This document shows positions 57,041 through 64,000 of a DNA stretch of 64,000 nt, piece after piece. The position numbers and the translations under genes were made by a program. Source of the stretch: Actinomadura rayongensis (GTDB taxonomy: Bacteria > Actinomycetota > Actinomycetes > Streptosporangiales > Streptosporangiaceae); the NCBI RefSeq assembly GCF_009831215.1, contig NZ_WUTW01000004.1, positions 62,001-126,000 on the forward strand, in the 5' to 3' direction. Within the stretch, counting starts at the first letter, position 1. Each line of letters opens with the position of its first letter. Under the pieces are notes generated by a model that made no database searches, was not told the DNA's origin, and saw only the letters and a list, made by a program, of their open reading frames with translations.

Positions 57041-58835
57041 CGTGCGCCTCCCCGGTTCGCGCCGCGATGTGCGCGGCCATGCGGGCGACGGTGTTCAGCT
57101 CGTCGAAGAGAGACTGCGGGCCGAGGACCACGCCGAAGACCTCCTCGACCGTGCTCAGCAGCGCGACGGCGGCCAGGGAGTCGCCGCCGCGCGCGAAGAA
57201 GTCGTCCTCGACCGACACGTGCGCGACGTCCAGCGCGAACGCCCAGAGCCCGGCGAGCGCGGCCTCGGTCGCGGTGCGGGGGCGGGGGCCGTCGTTCCCG
57301 GCGGTCTCCCGGACGGGCTCCAGCTCGCGCGCCAGCTCGTGCTTCTGGATCTTGCCGGTGGCGCTCACCGGGAGCGCGTCCCGGAACGTGATCAGCTCGG
57401 GGACCTTGTGCGGGGCGATCCGGCGGCCGGTGAAGCGGCGCAGGCCGTCGGCGTCGGGGGCGGCGCCCGCGCGCAGGACGACGGCCGCCGCGATCCGCTC
57501 GGTGAGCACCGGGTCGGGGACGCCGAACACGGCCGCGCGCTCGACGTCGGGGTGCCGCGCGAGGGCGTCCTCGATCTCGCGGGGCGACACCTTCTCGCCG
57601 CCCCGGTCGATCAGCTCCTTGAGCCGTCCGGTGACCGCGAGCGAGCCGTCGTCGTGCAGCGCGCCGAGGTCGCCGGTGCGGAACCAGCCGCCGGTGAACG
57701 CCTCGTCGGCGCGCGACGGCCACAGGTAGCCGCCGACGACGTTCGGGCCGCGCACGACGATCTCGCCGGTCGCGCCCGGTGTGCGGTGGATCGTCCCGTG
57801 GTCGTCGCGGATGCCGATCTCCGAGCCGGTCGCGACCATGCCGCGCGCGGGCGGCTGCGGCGGCAGCGGCGTCGACGCGATCTGGTGCGCCTCGGACATG
57901 CCGTACGACTCGACGACCGGGACGGCGTAGGCGTCCGCCAGGTCGGCGCGCAGCGCGGCGGGCAGGGCGGCCGAGCCGGACCGGACGAACCGCAGCGCGT
58001 GCCCGTCCGGCCGTCCGGGCGCGTCCAGGATGAGCCGGTGCATGGCCGGGCTCGCCGAGAACCAGGTCGGACGCAGCTCGCGCAGCCAGCCCGCCACCTT
58101 GGCGGGATCGAACGCGGCGGCGCAGACGACGCTGGACCCGGCCGCCAGCGACGCGAGCAGCGAGCCGACCAGCCCCTGCACGTGGAACAGCGGCATGAGG
58201 TTGAGGCGCCGGTCGTCCGGGGTGAGGGCGTAGGCGCGGCCGGTCGCGCGGGCGCCGGCGACGATGTTCCCGGCCGTCAGGGCGACGATCTTGCCCCGGG
58301 CGGTGGTGCCGGACGTGCGCAGGAGCAGTTTGGCGTCGTCGTCCGTCCCGGCGCGCGGCGTCCGGCGCTCGGCGACCGGCGTCAGCACCGGCGCTGGATC
58401 GGCGTGCGCCTCGATGACGCCGAGGCCGCGCGACGCCGCCGCGTGCCGCAGGTCCGCGCCCGCGTTCGCCGGGACGACGACGGCCGCCGGCCGGACCAGG
58501 TCGAGGACGGCCCGGAGTTCGTCGCGCCGGACCGTCGGGTCGACGGGGCAGCAGCAGGCCAGGTCCAGCAGCGCGAGCAGCAGCACGGCGGTGCCGAGAC
58601 CGGCCCCGGCGGCGACGACCACGCGGTCGCCGGGCGCGATCCCGAGCTGTTCCAGCCGCGCCCTGGTCGCGTCGAGCAGGTCCCGGAGGTCTCCGTAGGC
58701 GAGGGCGTGCCCGGCGGTGTCCAGGAGCGCGGCGGCTCCGGGCGTCGTCGCGGCGTGCGCCCGGACGGCGTCGATCGGCCCGTCGACCGGCCGGACTCCG
58801 TCGGCGCGCACCGCGTCATCTGCCGCGAGCGGCAC
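57033..58835 (-). CDS. AMP-dependent acyl-adenylating enzyme with C-terminal carrier domain
   Basis: The 600-residue protein has an ANL-superfamily adenylation domain: LLLRTSGTTARGKIVALT (A3), VVESYGMSEAHQIAS, GWFRTGDLG (A7), RGGEKVSPREIEDAL (A8) and TGKIQKHEL (A10). The C-terminal 80 residues are a carrier domain with FFARGGDSLAAVALL. It should activate a carboxylic acid and load it on its own carrier for the condensation domain. The A3 motif lacks the usual Gly-x-Pro-Lys pattern. The start is the GTG at 58835. Confidence 0.88.
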   Translation of the reverse strand: MPLAADDAVRADGVRPVDGPIDAVRAHAATTPGAAALLDTAGHALAYGDLRDLLDATRARLEQLGIAPGDRVVVAAGAGLGTAVLLLALLDLACCCPVDPTVRRDELRAVLDLVRPAAVVVPANAGADLRHAAASRGLGVIEAHADPAPVLTPVAERRTPRAGTDDDAKLLLRTSGTTARGKIVALTAGNIVAGARATGRAYALTPDDRRLNLMPLFHVQGLVGSLLASLAAGSSVVCAAAFDPAKVAGWLRELRPTWFSASPAMHRLILDAPGRPDGHALRFVRSGSAALPAALRADLADAYAVPVVESYGMSEAHQIASTPLPPQPPARGMVATGSEIGIRDDHGTIHRTPGATGEIVVRGPNVVGGYLWPSRADEAFTGGWFRTGDLGALHDDGSLAVTGRLKELIDRGGEKVSPREIEDALARHPDVERAAVFGVPDPVLTERIAAAVVLRAGAAPDADGLRRFTGRRIAPHKVPELITFRDALPVSATGKIQKHELARELEPVRETAGNDGPRPRTATEAALAGLWAFALDVAHVSVEDDFFARGGDSLAAVALLSTVEEVFGVVLGPQSLFDELNTVARMAAHIAARTGEAHDG

Positions 58836-59169
58836 GGCGTACCCCCACTTCCCCGTTGAGCGCGGACCCGCCGGTAAAGGCGATCATCGTTTCTCTCGTC
58901 CCCCAAGAAAAACATTCATCTTCTGCCGTGGAACAGAAGACCGCTGCGGTTCCGCGTGGATTCGCAACACTCCCGGAGACTAGCCACCACATCCGGTGAA
59001 TAGTATGTGACGAGGATCACACTGTCACGCTCAAGCCCATCACAGCACGGCCGCATTCATCTAAAGTCGACTGGTCACAGAACGAATGTCGCCCCCGCCG
59101 CGATCACCGCGAACCAGTTTTCTGACTTCTTATACGACACTTGTAGCAGAAACGCTCCGCATGATCGCA

Positions 59170-59184
59170 CTTACGTTCCGTAAG
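59170..59184. promoter_or_regulatory. Palindrome CTTACG-TTC-CGTAAG
   Basis: A perfect 6-bp inverted repeat with a 3-nt centre, about 45 bp upstream of the predicted -35 element. It is suitable as an activator or repressor site. Confidence 0.5.
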
Positions 59185-59229
59185 CGACAGCGCCACTGAC
59201 CTGGCCAAACTCGACACCGCAGAACTCTG

Positions 59230-59258
59230 TTGACAGCAATTTCGCGCGAGCTTAACTT
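59230..59258 (+). promoter_or_regulatory. Predicted promoter of the rightward operon
   Basis: TTGACA (59230-59235) and TAACTT (59253-59258) are separated by 17 bp, a near-consensus primary-sigma promoter. The expected transcript would have about 155 nt of leader before the peptide ATG. Confidence 0.6.
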
Positions 59259-59403
59259 GCACATGCCGCCACCGGCGGGGACGGAAATTCCTACCAACCG
59301 GCTCGGCATTCCACCGGGGCCGCCATTCTCAGGGCGGACGGGGTTCCACTCCCCGGCGCGAGCCGGCCGCCCGGGACGGCGGCACCGTCGCACATTTCTC
59401 CAC

Positions 59404-59421
59404 TGAGAAGAGGTGTTCTCA
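59404..59421 (+). promoter_or_regulatory. Ribosome site in a hairpin loop before the 34-residue peptide
   Basis: TGAGAA and TTCTCA flank GAGGTG, so the Shine-Dalgarno sequence sits in a 6-nt loop on a 6-bp stem whose last base is the A of the ATG. Translation may be modulated by this structure. Confidence 0.45.
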
Positions 59422-59525
59422 TGGCGCGACCCCACATGGCGCTCATGCGTCCCACGATCGGACGCAAACCGACGGCGCGGCCCGACCAGCCGCAGCCCGG
59501 CCAGTCCGCCGGGCCCGGCAAGTAA
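59421..59525 (+). CDS. 34-residue basic peptide, possible precursor peptide
   Basis: The frame codes MARPHMALMRPTIGRK then PTARPDQPQPGQSAGPGK: rich in Pro, Arg, Met and Gln, with no hydrophobic helix and no cysteine. AGAGGTG lies 6 nt before the ATG. Two strong hairpins follow the stop and precede the next gene, an arrangement often used to over-express a small product relative to downstream enzymes. An ATP-grasp ligase, nucleotidyltransferases and GNAT-like proteins in the same cluster make a peptide precursor or peptide scaffold role plausible. A regulatory leader peptide is the main alternative. Confidence 0.55.
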   Translation: MARPHMALMRPTIGRKPTARPDQPQPGQSAGPGK

Positions 59526-59532
59526 TCGGCGT

Positions 59533-59610
59533 CCGTCCAGGCCGGAGACCCGCGTCCCGGCCTGGACGGCCGCACACGGGAACGGCCGGACTCCGTCACG
59601 GTCCGGCCGT
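59533..59610 (+). terminator. Two consecutive hairpins after the peptide gene
   Basis: The first (59533-59569) has a 13-bp stem CCGTCCAGGCCGG with its complement. The second (59582-59610) has a 10-bp stem ACGGCCGGAC. Neither has a T-run, so partial termination or mRNA stabilisation is likely rather than a complete stop. Confidence 0.55.
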
Positions 59611-59637
59611 CGCAGAAACCGGGGGAAGAGGGGAACA

Positions 59638-60423
59638 GTGGCCGGCACGGGGGTCTTCGACGCCGACGCGCATTTCGTCCTGCCCGACGGGCGGCAGGTC
59701 GTCGCCGGCGAGTTCCACGATCCGCTCAGCGGACGGGAATGCTGCCTGATCGAGACGGTCCCGGACGCGCTCGTCGGAACGTCCGCCGCGCACGGCCTCC
59801 TCACCGAGTTCGCGCGGACGTCGTTCCCCGGCGCGGAACGCGTGCTGGTGCGGCTCGGCGACCGCGCGGCGGAGATCCCGGGCTTCCGCGACCACCTCTA
59901 CTACGTCCGGCTCGACGCGCCGCCCGCCGATGCCGCCGAGCGCCCCGCCGACCCGCGCGTACGGCCCGCCGCCGAACGCGACCGGCCGAAGGTCGCCGGC
60001 TGGCTGGACCGGGCGTTCCGCGACGCGATGACCGCCGTCGCCGACGACCCCGCGCCCGAGGCCACCGCCGCGCAGGCCGCCGCCGTCGCCGGGCATCCCG
60101 ATGCCCGCTCCTTCGTCGCGGAGTGCGCCGGAACGGACATCGGTCACATCACGCTCATCACCGGCCAGTTCGACGCGCTCACCGGACGGGACTACATCGA
60201 ACTGCTCGACATGCTCGTCGAACCGGACCACCCGGCGCGCTCCGCCGCCGAACGCCGCCTGGTCGCGACCGCGGGGGCCTTCGCCGCCGCCGCCGGACTG
60301 CCGCTCATCGGGCACGTCGTCTGCGGCGCGCCGCCCGCGCGCACCGGACCGGCCGTCCTCGCCGCGCTGGAACGGCGCGGGTGGGTCTTCGACCACAAGT
60401 ACCAGACGTTCGACCTGCGCTGA
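59638..60423 (+). CDS. GNAT-like protein B, paralogue of the 54885-55697 product
   Basis: The 261-residue protein shares ordered blocks with protein A: VLPDGRQVVAGEFHDP, FRDHLYYVRLD, DARSFVAECAGTDIGH, YIELLDMLVEPDHPAR and the terminal GWVFDHKYQTFDL. The spacing of all blocks is conserved, so the two proteins are paralogues coded on opposite arms of the cluster. The second half looks like a GNAT acyltransferase core. The GTG at 59638 has AGAGGGG nearby. It may act on the peptide or on an ACP-bound chain. Confidence 0.8.
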   Translation: MAGTGVFDADAHFVLPDGRQVVAGEFHDPLSGRECCLIETVPDALVGTSAAHGLLTEFARTSFPGAERVLVRLGDRAAEIPGFRDHLYYVRLDAPPADAAERPADPRVRPAAERDRPKVAGWLDRAFRDAMTAVADDPAPEATAAQAAAVAGHPDARSFVAECAGTDIGHITLITGQFDALTGRDYIELLDMLVEPDHPARSAAERRLVATAGAFAAAAGLPLIGHVVCGAPPARTGPAVLAALERRGWVFDHKYQTFDLR

Positions 60424-60447
60424 CGCCGCCCGCTCCCTGGAGGACCA

Positions 60448-60711
60448 ATGCCCACACCGCTGGACGAGGCGGGTCTGCTGGACCTGCTGCGCGAGGAGAT
60501 CGCCGAGGTCGCCGGCATCGACGGCTCGACCGTGGGCCCGTCGGCCAACCTCGCCGAGGACTACGACGTGGACAGCCTGGAACTGATGGAGATCGCGACC
60601 CGGCTGGAGGACCGGCTCGGCGTCCGGCTCGACCCCGCCGACCTGAAGGACACGACGACGGTCGGCGACGTGGTCGGCTACCTCGGCGACGTCCTGCGGG
60701 CGCGGGCGTGA
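60448..60711 (+). CDS. Acyl carrier protein
   Basis: The 87-residue protein is a type II carrier with the phosphopantetheine site YDVDSLELMEIA (Ser43), an acidic N-terminal helix and DLKDTTTVGDVVGYL at the end. Its stop overlaps the ketosynthase start (GTGA), so the two are co-translated. It would carry the growing acyl chain made by the ketosynthase. Confidence 0.92.
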   Translation: MPTPLDEAGLLDLLREEIAEVAGIDGSTVGPSANLAEDYDVDSLELMEIATRLEDRLGVRLDPADLKDTTTVGDVVGYLGDVLRARA

Positions 60712-61922
60712 CCGGCCGCCGCGTCGTCGTGACCGGCCTCGGCGTCCAGTGTCCGGCGGGCGGGACGGTGGACGAGGCGTTCGCCGCCCTGCTCGCCGCC
60801 AAGGGCACCGCCGCCCTGCTGCCCGGCACCGACGGCAGGCACCGGCTGGCCTGCCGCGTGGACGCCTTCGACCCCGACGCCTACTTCTCCCCGCGCGAGG
60901 CCAGGGTGCTGGATCGCGGCACGCAGCTCGGGGTCGCCGCGGCCCTCGACGCGTTCGCGGACGCCGGTCTCGCGGGCCGGACGCCGGACGGGCGCTGGTG
61001 CACGATCGTCGGCACCGGCGGCGCCGGGCTCGCCGCCGAGGCCGAACGGGTCATGGTGCGGGACGCGGGCGCGGTCAACGCGCGGACCGTCCCGAAGCTG
61101 ATGCCCAGCTCCACCGCCGCGTGGCTGAGCATGCGGCTCGGCCTGACCGGTCCCGCGCTGACGATCGCGACGGCCTGCGCGAGCGGGACCAACGCGATCG
61201 GCGAGGCGTTCCAGGCGATCCGGAGCGGCCGGTGCGACGCGGCGCTCACCGGCGGCACCGAGGCGCCCGTGTCCGATCTGGTGCTCGAAGGCTTCTACCG
61301 GTCCCGCGCCCTGTCGCGCCGGACGGGCGACCCCGCCGCCGCGTCCCGTCCGTTCGACGCCGACCGGGACGGGTTCGTCCTCGGCGAGGGCGCGGCGTTC
61401 CTCGTCCTGGAAGACCTGTACACCGCCCGCGCACGCGGCGCACGGATCCATTGCGAACTGGCGGGCTACGCCACCAACGCGGACGCGCACCACATCGTCG
61501 CGCCGTTGGAGGACGGCTCCCGCGCCGCAGCCTGCATGCGCGCGGCGCTGGACGACGCCGGGGTCGCCCCGGACGAGGTCGCCCACGTCAACGCGCACGG
61601 CACGGCCACCCTGCTCAACGATCGGTCCGAGGCCGCCGCGATCCGCCGCTGCTTCAACGGCGCCGGGCCGCCGGTGACCGCGCCCAAGGGCGTCGTCGGC
61701 CACATGATCGGCGCGGCCGGGGCGTTCGAGGCCGTCGTCATGGCGACGTCGGTGCGGACGGGCCGGGTCCCGCCCGTCGCGAACCACCGCGCCCAGCCGG
61801 ACGGCGACGCGGAGATCACCGTGGTCCGCGACCGGCCCGCCGACGTCGGCCCCGGCCCGGCGATCTCCAACTCGTTCGGCTTCGGCGGGCACAACGCGTC
61901 ACTGGTCATGGTCCCCGCCTGA
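60708..61922 (+). CDS. Beta-ketoacyl-ACP synthase (FabF-like)
   Basis: The 404-residue protein is a condensing enzyme with a full catalytic set: Cys157 (TACASGTNAI), His297 (VNAHGTATLLND), Lys327 and His332 (PKGVVGHMIGAAGA). It has FDADRDGFVLGEGAAFLVLE as usual. A free, decarboxylating elongase is expected, working on the adjacent ACP. No chain-length factor partner is coded next to it, which fits a FabF-like elongase rather than a KS-alpha/CLF pair. Confidence 0.92.
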   Translation: MTGRRVVVTGLGVQCPAGGTVDEAFAALLAAKGTAALLPGTDGRHRLACRVDAFDPDAYFSPREARVLDRGTQLGVAAALDAFADAGLAGRTPDGRWCTIVGTGGAGLAAEAERVMVRDAGAVNARTVPKLMPSSTAAWLSMRLGLTGPALTIATACASGTNAIGEAFQAIRSGRCDAALTGGTEAPVSDLVLEGFYRSRALSRRTGDPAAASRPFDADRDGFVLGEGAAFLVLEDLYTARARGARIHCELAGYATNADAHHIVAPLEDGSRAAACMRAALDDAGVAPDEVAHVNAHGTATLLNDRSEAAAIRRCFNGAGPPVTAPKGVVGHMIGAAGAFEAVVMATSVRTGRVPPVANHRAQPDGDAEITVVRDRPADVGPGPAISNSFGFGGHNASLVMVPA

Positions 61923-61950
61923 GCGCGGCACGCGGAAGGGACGTCTTCAG

Positions 61951-62979
61951 GTGCGAATTCTTCTCACGGGCGCCACGGGAATCCTCGGCAGCGAGGTGGA
62001 CCGCCTGCTCACCGGCACGGGGCACGAGGTCGTCGGCGTCGCCCGGCGCGCGGCCGGTTCCGCCGTCGCGTGGACCATCGGCCACGAGCCGCCGCCCCCG
62101 GCGGTGCGGGGGCCGTGGGACGTCATCGTCCACACCGCCGCGTGCACCCGCTGGACGATGGGCCGGGACGAGGCCGCCGCCGCGAACGTCGCGCCGCTGC
62201 GCGCGGTCCTGGACCTGGCCGACAACCGGACGCACCTCGTCCACGTGTCCACGGCCTTCGTGGACCTGCCGCCCGCGCCCGGCCGGGGCGCGAACGCCGA
62301 GTTCGACGGCCGCCGCAACGGCTACGAGTGGTCCAAGGCGCGCTGCGAGGAGCTGCTGCGCGCGTCCGGCCGCACGCGCGTGACCGTCATCCGCCCGCCG
62401 CTCATCATCGGACGGCGGACGGACGGCGCCATCGCCCGGTTCAACGGCGTCTACTCGATGATCCACGCGCTGACCAGCGGGCTCGGCGCCGTCGTGGTCG
62501 GCTCGCCGGACGGCCGGGTCGAGATGGCGCCGGTCGACGTCGTGGCGCAGGCCGCCGTCGACCGCGCGCTCGGACCCGCGCCCGGCGCGATCCGCCACGA
62601 CGTCGTCGCCGCCGGCGCGGACGCGCTGACGCTCGCCGAGCTGATCGCCGTCATCCGCGGCACGCTCAACGCGTGGCGGGCCGCACGCGGGCTCGCCCCG
62701 GTGGACGACCCGCCGCTGATCAGCGGCGAGAGCTGGCACCGCTTCTTCCTGCCGTTCGTCCGGGAGCACCTGTCCCCCATCCAGCTCGAGGCGGTGCGGC
62801 TGCTCGGCAGCTTCGAGAGCTACGCGAGCATGCCCGCGCCCTTCACCCCGACCTATCCCGTGCGCGACATCGCCGGGGCGCTCGCCACGGCCGTCCGTTA
62901 CTGGGCCGAGACCAGGCCGCGCGCCGCGTCGGCGGTGCCGCGTCCCTGGACGGCCGCGGCGCCCGCCCTCGCGTCCTGA
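61951..62979 (+). CDS. NAD(P)-dependent reductase of the extended SDR / thioester-reductase type
   Basis: The 342-residue protein has a Rossmann motif LLTGATGILGSEV (residues 4-16), NGYEWSKARCEELL with Tyr-x3-Lys, and VIRPPLIIGRR. The fold and the later SGLGAVVVGSPDGRVEMAPV resemble the male-sterility / carboxylic-ester reductase family that reduces carrier-bound thioesters. The GTG at 61951 has GGAAGGG upstream. It could release the chain as an aldehyde or alcohol, or work on another intermediate. Confidence 0.85.
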   Translation: MRILLTGATGILGSEVDRLLTGTGHEVVGVARRAAGSAVAWTIGHEPPPPAVRGPWDVIVHTAACTRWTMGRDEAAAANVAPLRAVLDLADNRTHLVHVSTAFVDLPPAPGRGANAEFDGRRNGYEWSKARCEELLRASGRTRVTVIRPPLIIGRRTDGAIARFNGVYSMIHALTSGLGAVVVGSPDGRVEMAPVDVVAQAAVDRALGPAPGAIRHDVVAAGADALTLAELIAVIRGTLNAWRAARGLAPVDDPPLISGESWHRFFLPFVREHLSPIQLEAVRLLGSFESYASMPAPFTPTYPVRDIAGALATAVRYWAETRPRAASAVPRPWTAAAPALAS

Positions 62980-63017
62980 CCGTACGACCCGACGTTCCAC
63001 GACCTTCAGGAGCTCTC

Positions 63018-64000
63018 ATGCATCTGTTCGAGCCGATGCGCCTTCGTTCGGTCACCCTGCGCAACCGCCTCGGGCTCCCGCCGATGAGTCAGTACTCCGC
63101 GGACGAGCACCGGGTGACCTCGTGGCACCTGACGCACTACGCCACGCGGGCGATCGGTCCGGGTCTCGTCGTGGTGGAGGCGACCGCCGTCAGCCCGCAG
63201 GGCCTGGTGACGCCGCAGGACCTCGGGATCTGGGACGACGCGTTCACCGGCCCGCTCACCCGGCTGGCCGACGTCATCCGGGAGCAGGGCGCGGTGCCCG
63301 GCATCCAGCTGTCGCACGGCGGACGCAAGGGCAGCCGGACACGGCCGTGGGACGGCGATCGGTGGATCAGGCCCGAGGAGGGCGGCTGGGAGGTGGTCGG
63401 TCCGAGCGCGATCCGGTTCGCCGACGGTTATCCCGTGCCCAAGGCGCTCACCGAACGCGAGATCGACCGCGTCATCGACCAGTTCGCCGAGGCCGCCGCC
63501 CGCGCCCTCGCCTGCGGTTACGAGTTCCTGGAACTGCACGCGGGGCACGGGCGCCTGCTGCACAGCTTCCTGTCCCCGGCGGCCAACCGCCGCACCGACG
63601 GCTGGGGCGGCGACATCGCGGCGCGGTCGCGGCTGCTCGTGGAGGTCGTCCGGGCCGTCCGCGCGCGGTGGTCCGACGACCTTCCGCTCGGCGTGCGGCT
63701 GTCGTGCGTGGACTGGCTGGAGGACGGGTGGAGCCTGGACGACTCGGTGTGGCTGTCGCGCGTGCTCCGCGCCGAGGGCGTCGACCTCGTCGACTGCAGC
63801 TCGGGCGGGATCCTGCGTCCGCTGAGCGTGGAGCGCAAGCCCGGCTACCAGGTCCCGTTCGCGCGGCGGATCCGGCAGGAGACCGGGATCGCGACGGCGA
63901 GCGTCGGCATGATCCGGGACCTCTGGCAGGCCGGGGAGATCATCGAGGCCGGCGACAGCGACCTCGTCTTCCTCGGCCGGAGCATGCTCGTGGAACCGCT
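63018..64000 (+). CDS. Old Yellow Enzyme-family flavin oxidoreductase (3' end outside the window)
   Basis: The visible 327 codons show an FMN TIM barrel: RNRLGLPPMSQYSA, WHLTHYATRAIG, GIQLSHGGRKGS and the substrate/FMN block LHAGHGRLLHSFLSPAANRR followed by TDGWGGD. Such enzymes reduce activated C=C bonds or related groups with NAD(P)H. AGGAG lies 6 nt before the ATG at 63018. The frame is open at the right edge, so the gene and probably the operon continue beyond 64000. Confidence 0.9.
   Translation, partial: MHLFEPMRLRSVTLRNRLGLPPMSQYSADEHRVTSWHLTHYATRAIGPGLVVVEATAVSPQGLVTPQDLGIWDDAFTGPLTRLADVIREQGAVPGIQLSHGGRKGSRTRPWDGDRWIRPEEGGWEVVGPSAIRFADGYPVPKALTEREIDRVIDQFAEAAARALACGYEFLELHAGHGRLLHSFLSPAANRRTDGWGGDIAARSRLLVEVVRAVRARWSDDLPLGVRLSCVDWLEDGWSLDDSVWLSRVLRAEGVDLVDCSSGGILRPLSVERKPGYQVPFARRIRQETGIATASVGMIRDLWQAGEIIEAGDSDLVFLGRSMLVEP

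Larger units (their letters stand above)
58836..59420. promoter_or_regulatory. Divergent control region of the biosynthetic cluster
   Basis: About 585 bp, more AT-rich than its surroundings, separates the leftward adenylating-enzyme operon from the rightward peptide operon. It contains a near-consensus rightward promoter (59230-59258), a perfect 6-bp-arm palindrome (59170-59184), and a hairpin around the peptide's ribosome site. No gene is seen in it. Confidence 0.6.

Noticed and set aside
58818..58888. A 23-codon frame overlapping the start of the adenylating-enzyme gene
   Set aside because: No suitable ribosome site lies at the proper distance and nothing supports conservation, so it was not listed as a gene.

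Overview
The window is high-GC DNA (well above 70 % by eye) with GTG starts, start/stop overlaps, a WhiB protein, a four-gene conservon and an actinobacterial Cys-type leader peptide. It is chromosomal DNA of a filamentous actinomycete. A Thermomonosporaceae/Streptosporangiales-type host is an inference; no rRNA, tRNA, insertion sequence or CRISPR array was seen.

Positions 1-34,950 are mostly ordinary genome. They hold an SGNH hydrolase; a complete conservon (sensor kinase, Roadblock, DUF742, small GTPase) whose kinase carries a long 10-residue repeat tail; a PolA-like polymerase; a metallophosphoesterase; an acetate-type Na+ symporter pair; a lipid-kinase / alkyl-DHAP-synthase-like / TetR / GlpD group; a ferredoxin-like gene behind an iron-box-like palindrome; a WhiB gene; a phosphotriesterase-like protein lacking several metal ligands; a sulfite-assimilation operon (leader peptide, sulfite reductase, zinc ribbon, CysH, sirohydrochlorin chelatase); a PET-hydrolase/cutinase-like secreted esterase; a TetR/AidB-like pair; and a TetR/serine-hydrolase pair.

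Positions 35,000-41,900 are an accessory region. Two stretches of decayed genes (SDR + AraC + SMI1-like at 35.1-36.1 kb; MFS + catechol 2,3-dioxygenase + GntR at 40.4-41.7 kb) flank an intact module: a membrane-anchored NACHT NTPase with glycine-zipper-like repeats, a 50-residue membrane protein on the other strand, and an HTH/coiled-coil/DivIVA-domain protein. The divergent region between the last two carries three copies of the palindrome GTTGC-N8-GCAAC. This is one candidate for an undescribed (possibly conflict/defence) system.

Positions 43,000 to the right edge look like a biosynthetic gene cluster. A leftward run of about 14 tightly overlapping genes encodes EPSP synthase, a TMP-kinase-like protein, a DegT aminotransferase, a RimK-like ATP-grasp ligase, two ABC exporters, a diiron oxygenase, an SRPBCC protein, an unknown, two nucleotidyltransferases, a GNAT-like protein, a free condensation domain and an acyl-adenylating enzyme with a carrier domain. 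A rightward operon encodes a 34-residue peptide, a paralogue of the GNAT-like protein, an ACP, a ketosynthase, a reductase and an Old Yellow Enzyme that runs off the window. Condensation, carrier, ketosynthase, ATP-grasp and a tiny basic peptide gene together match no pathway I can name, so this is the second candidate for a new system.
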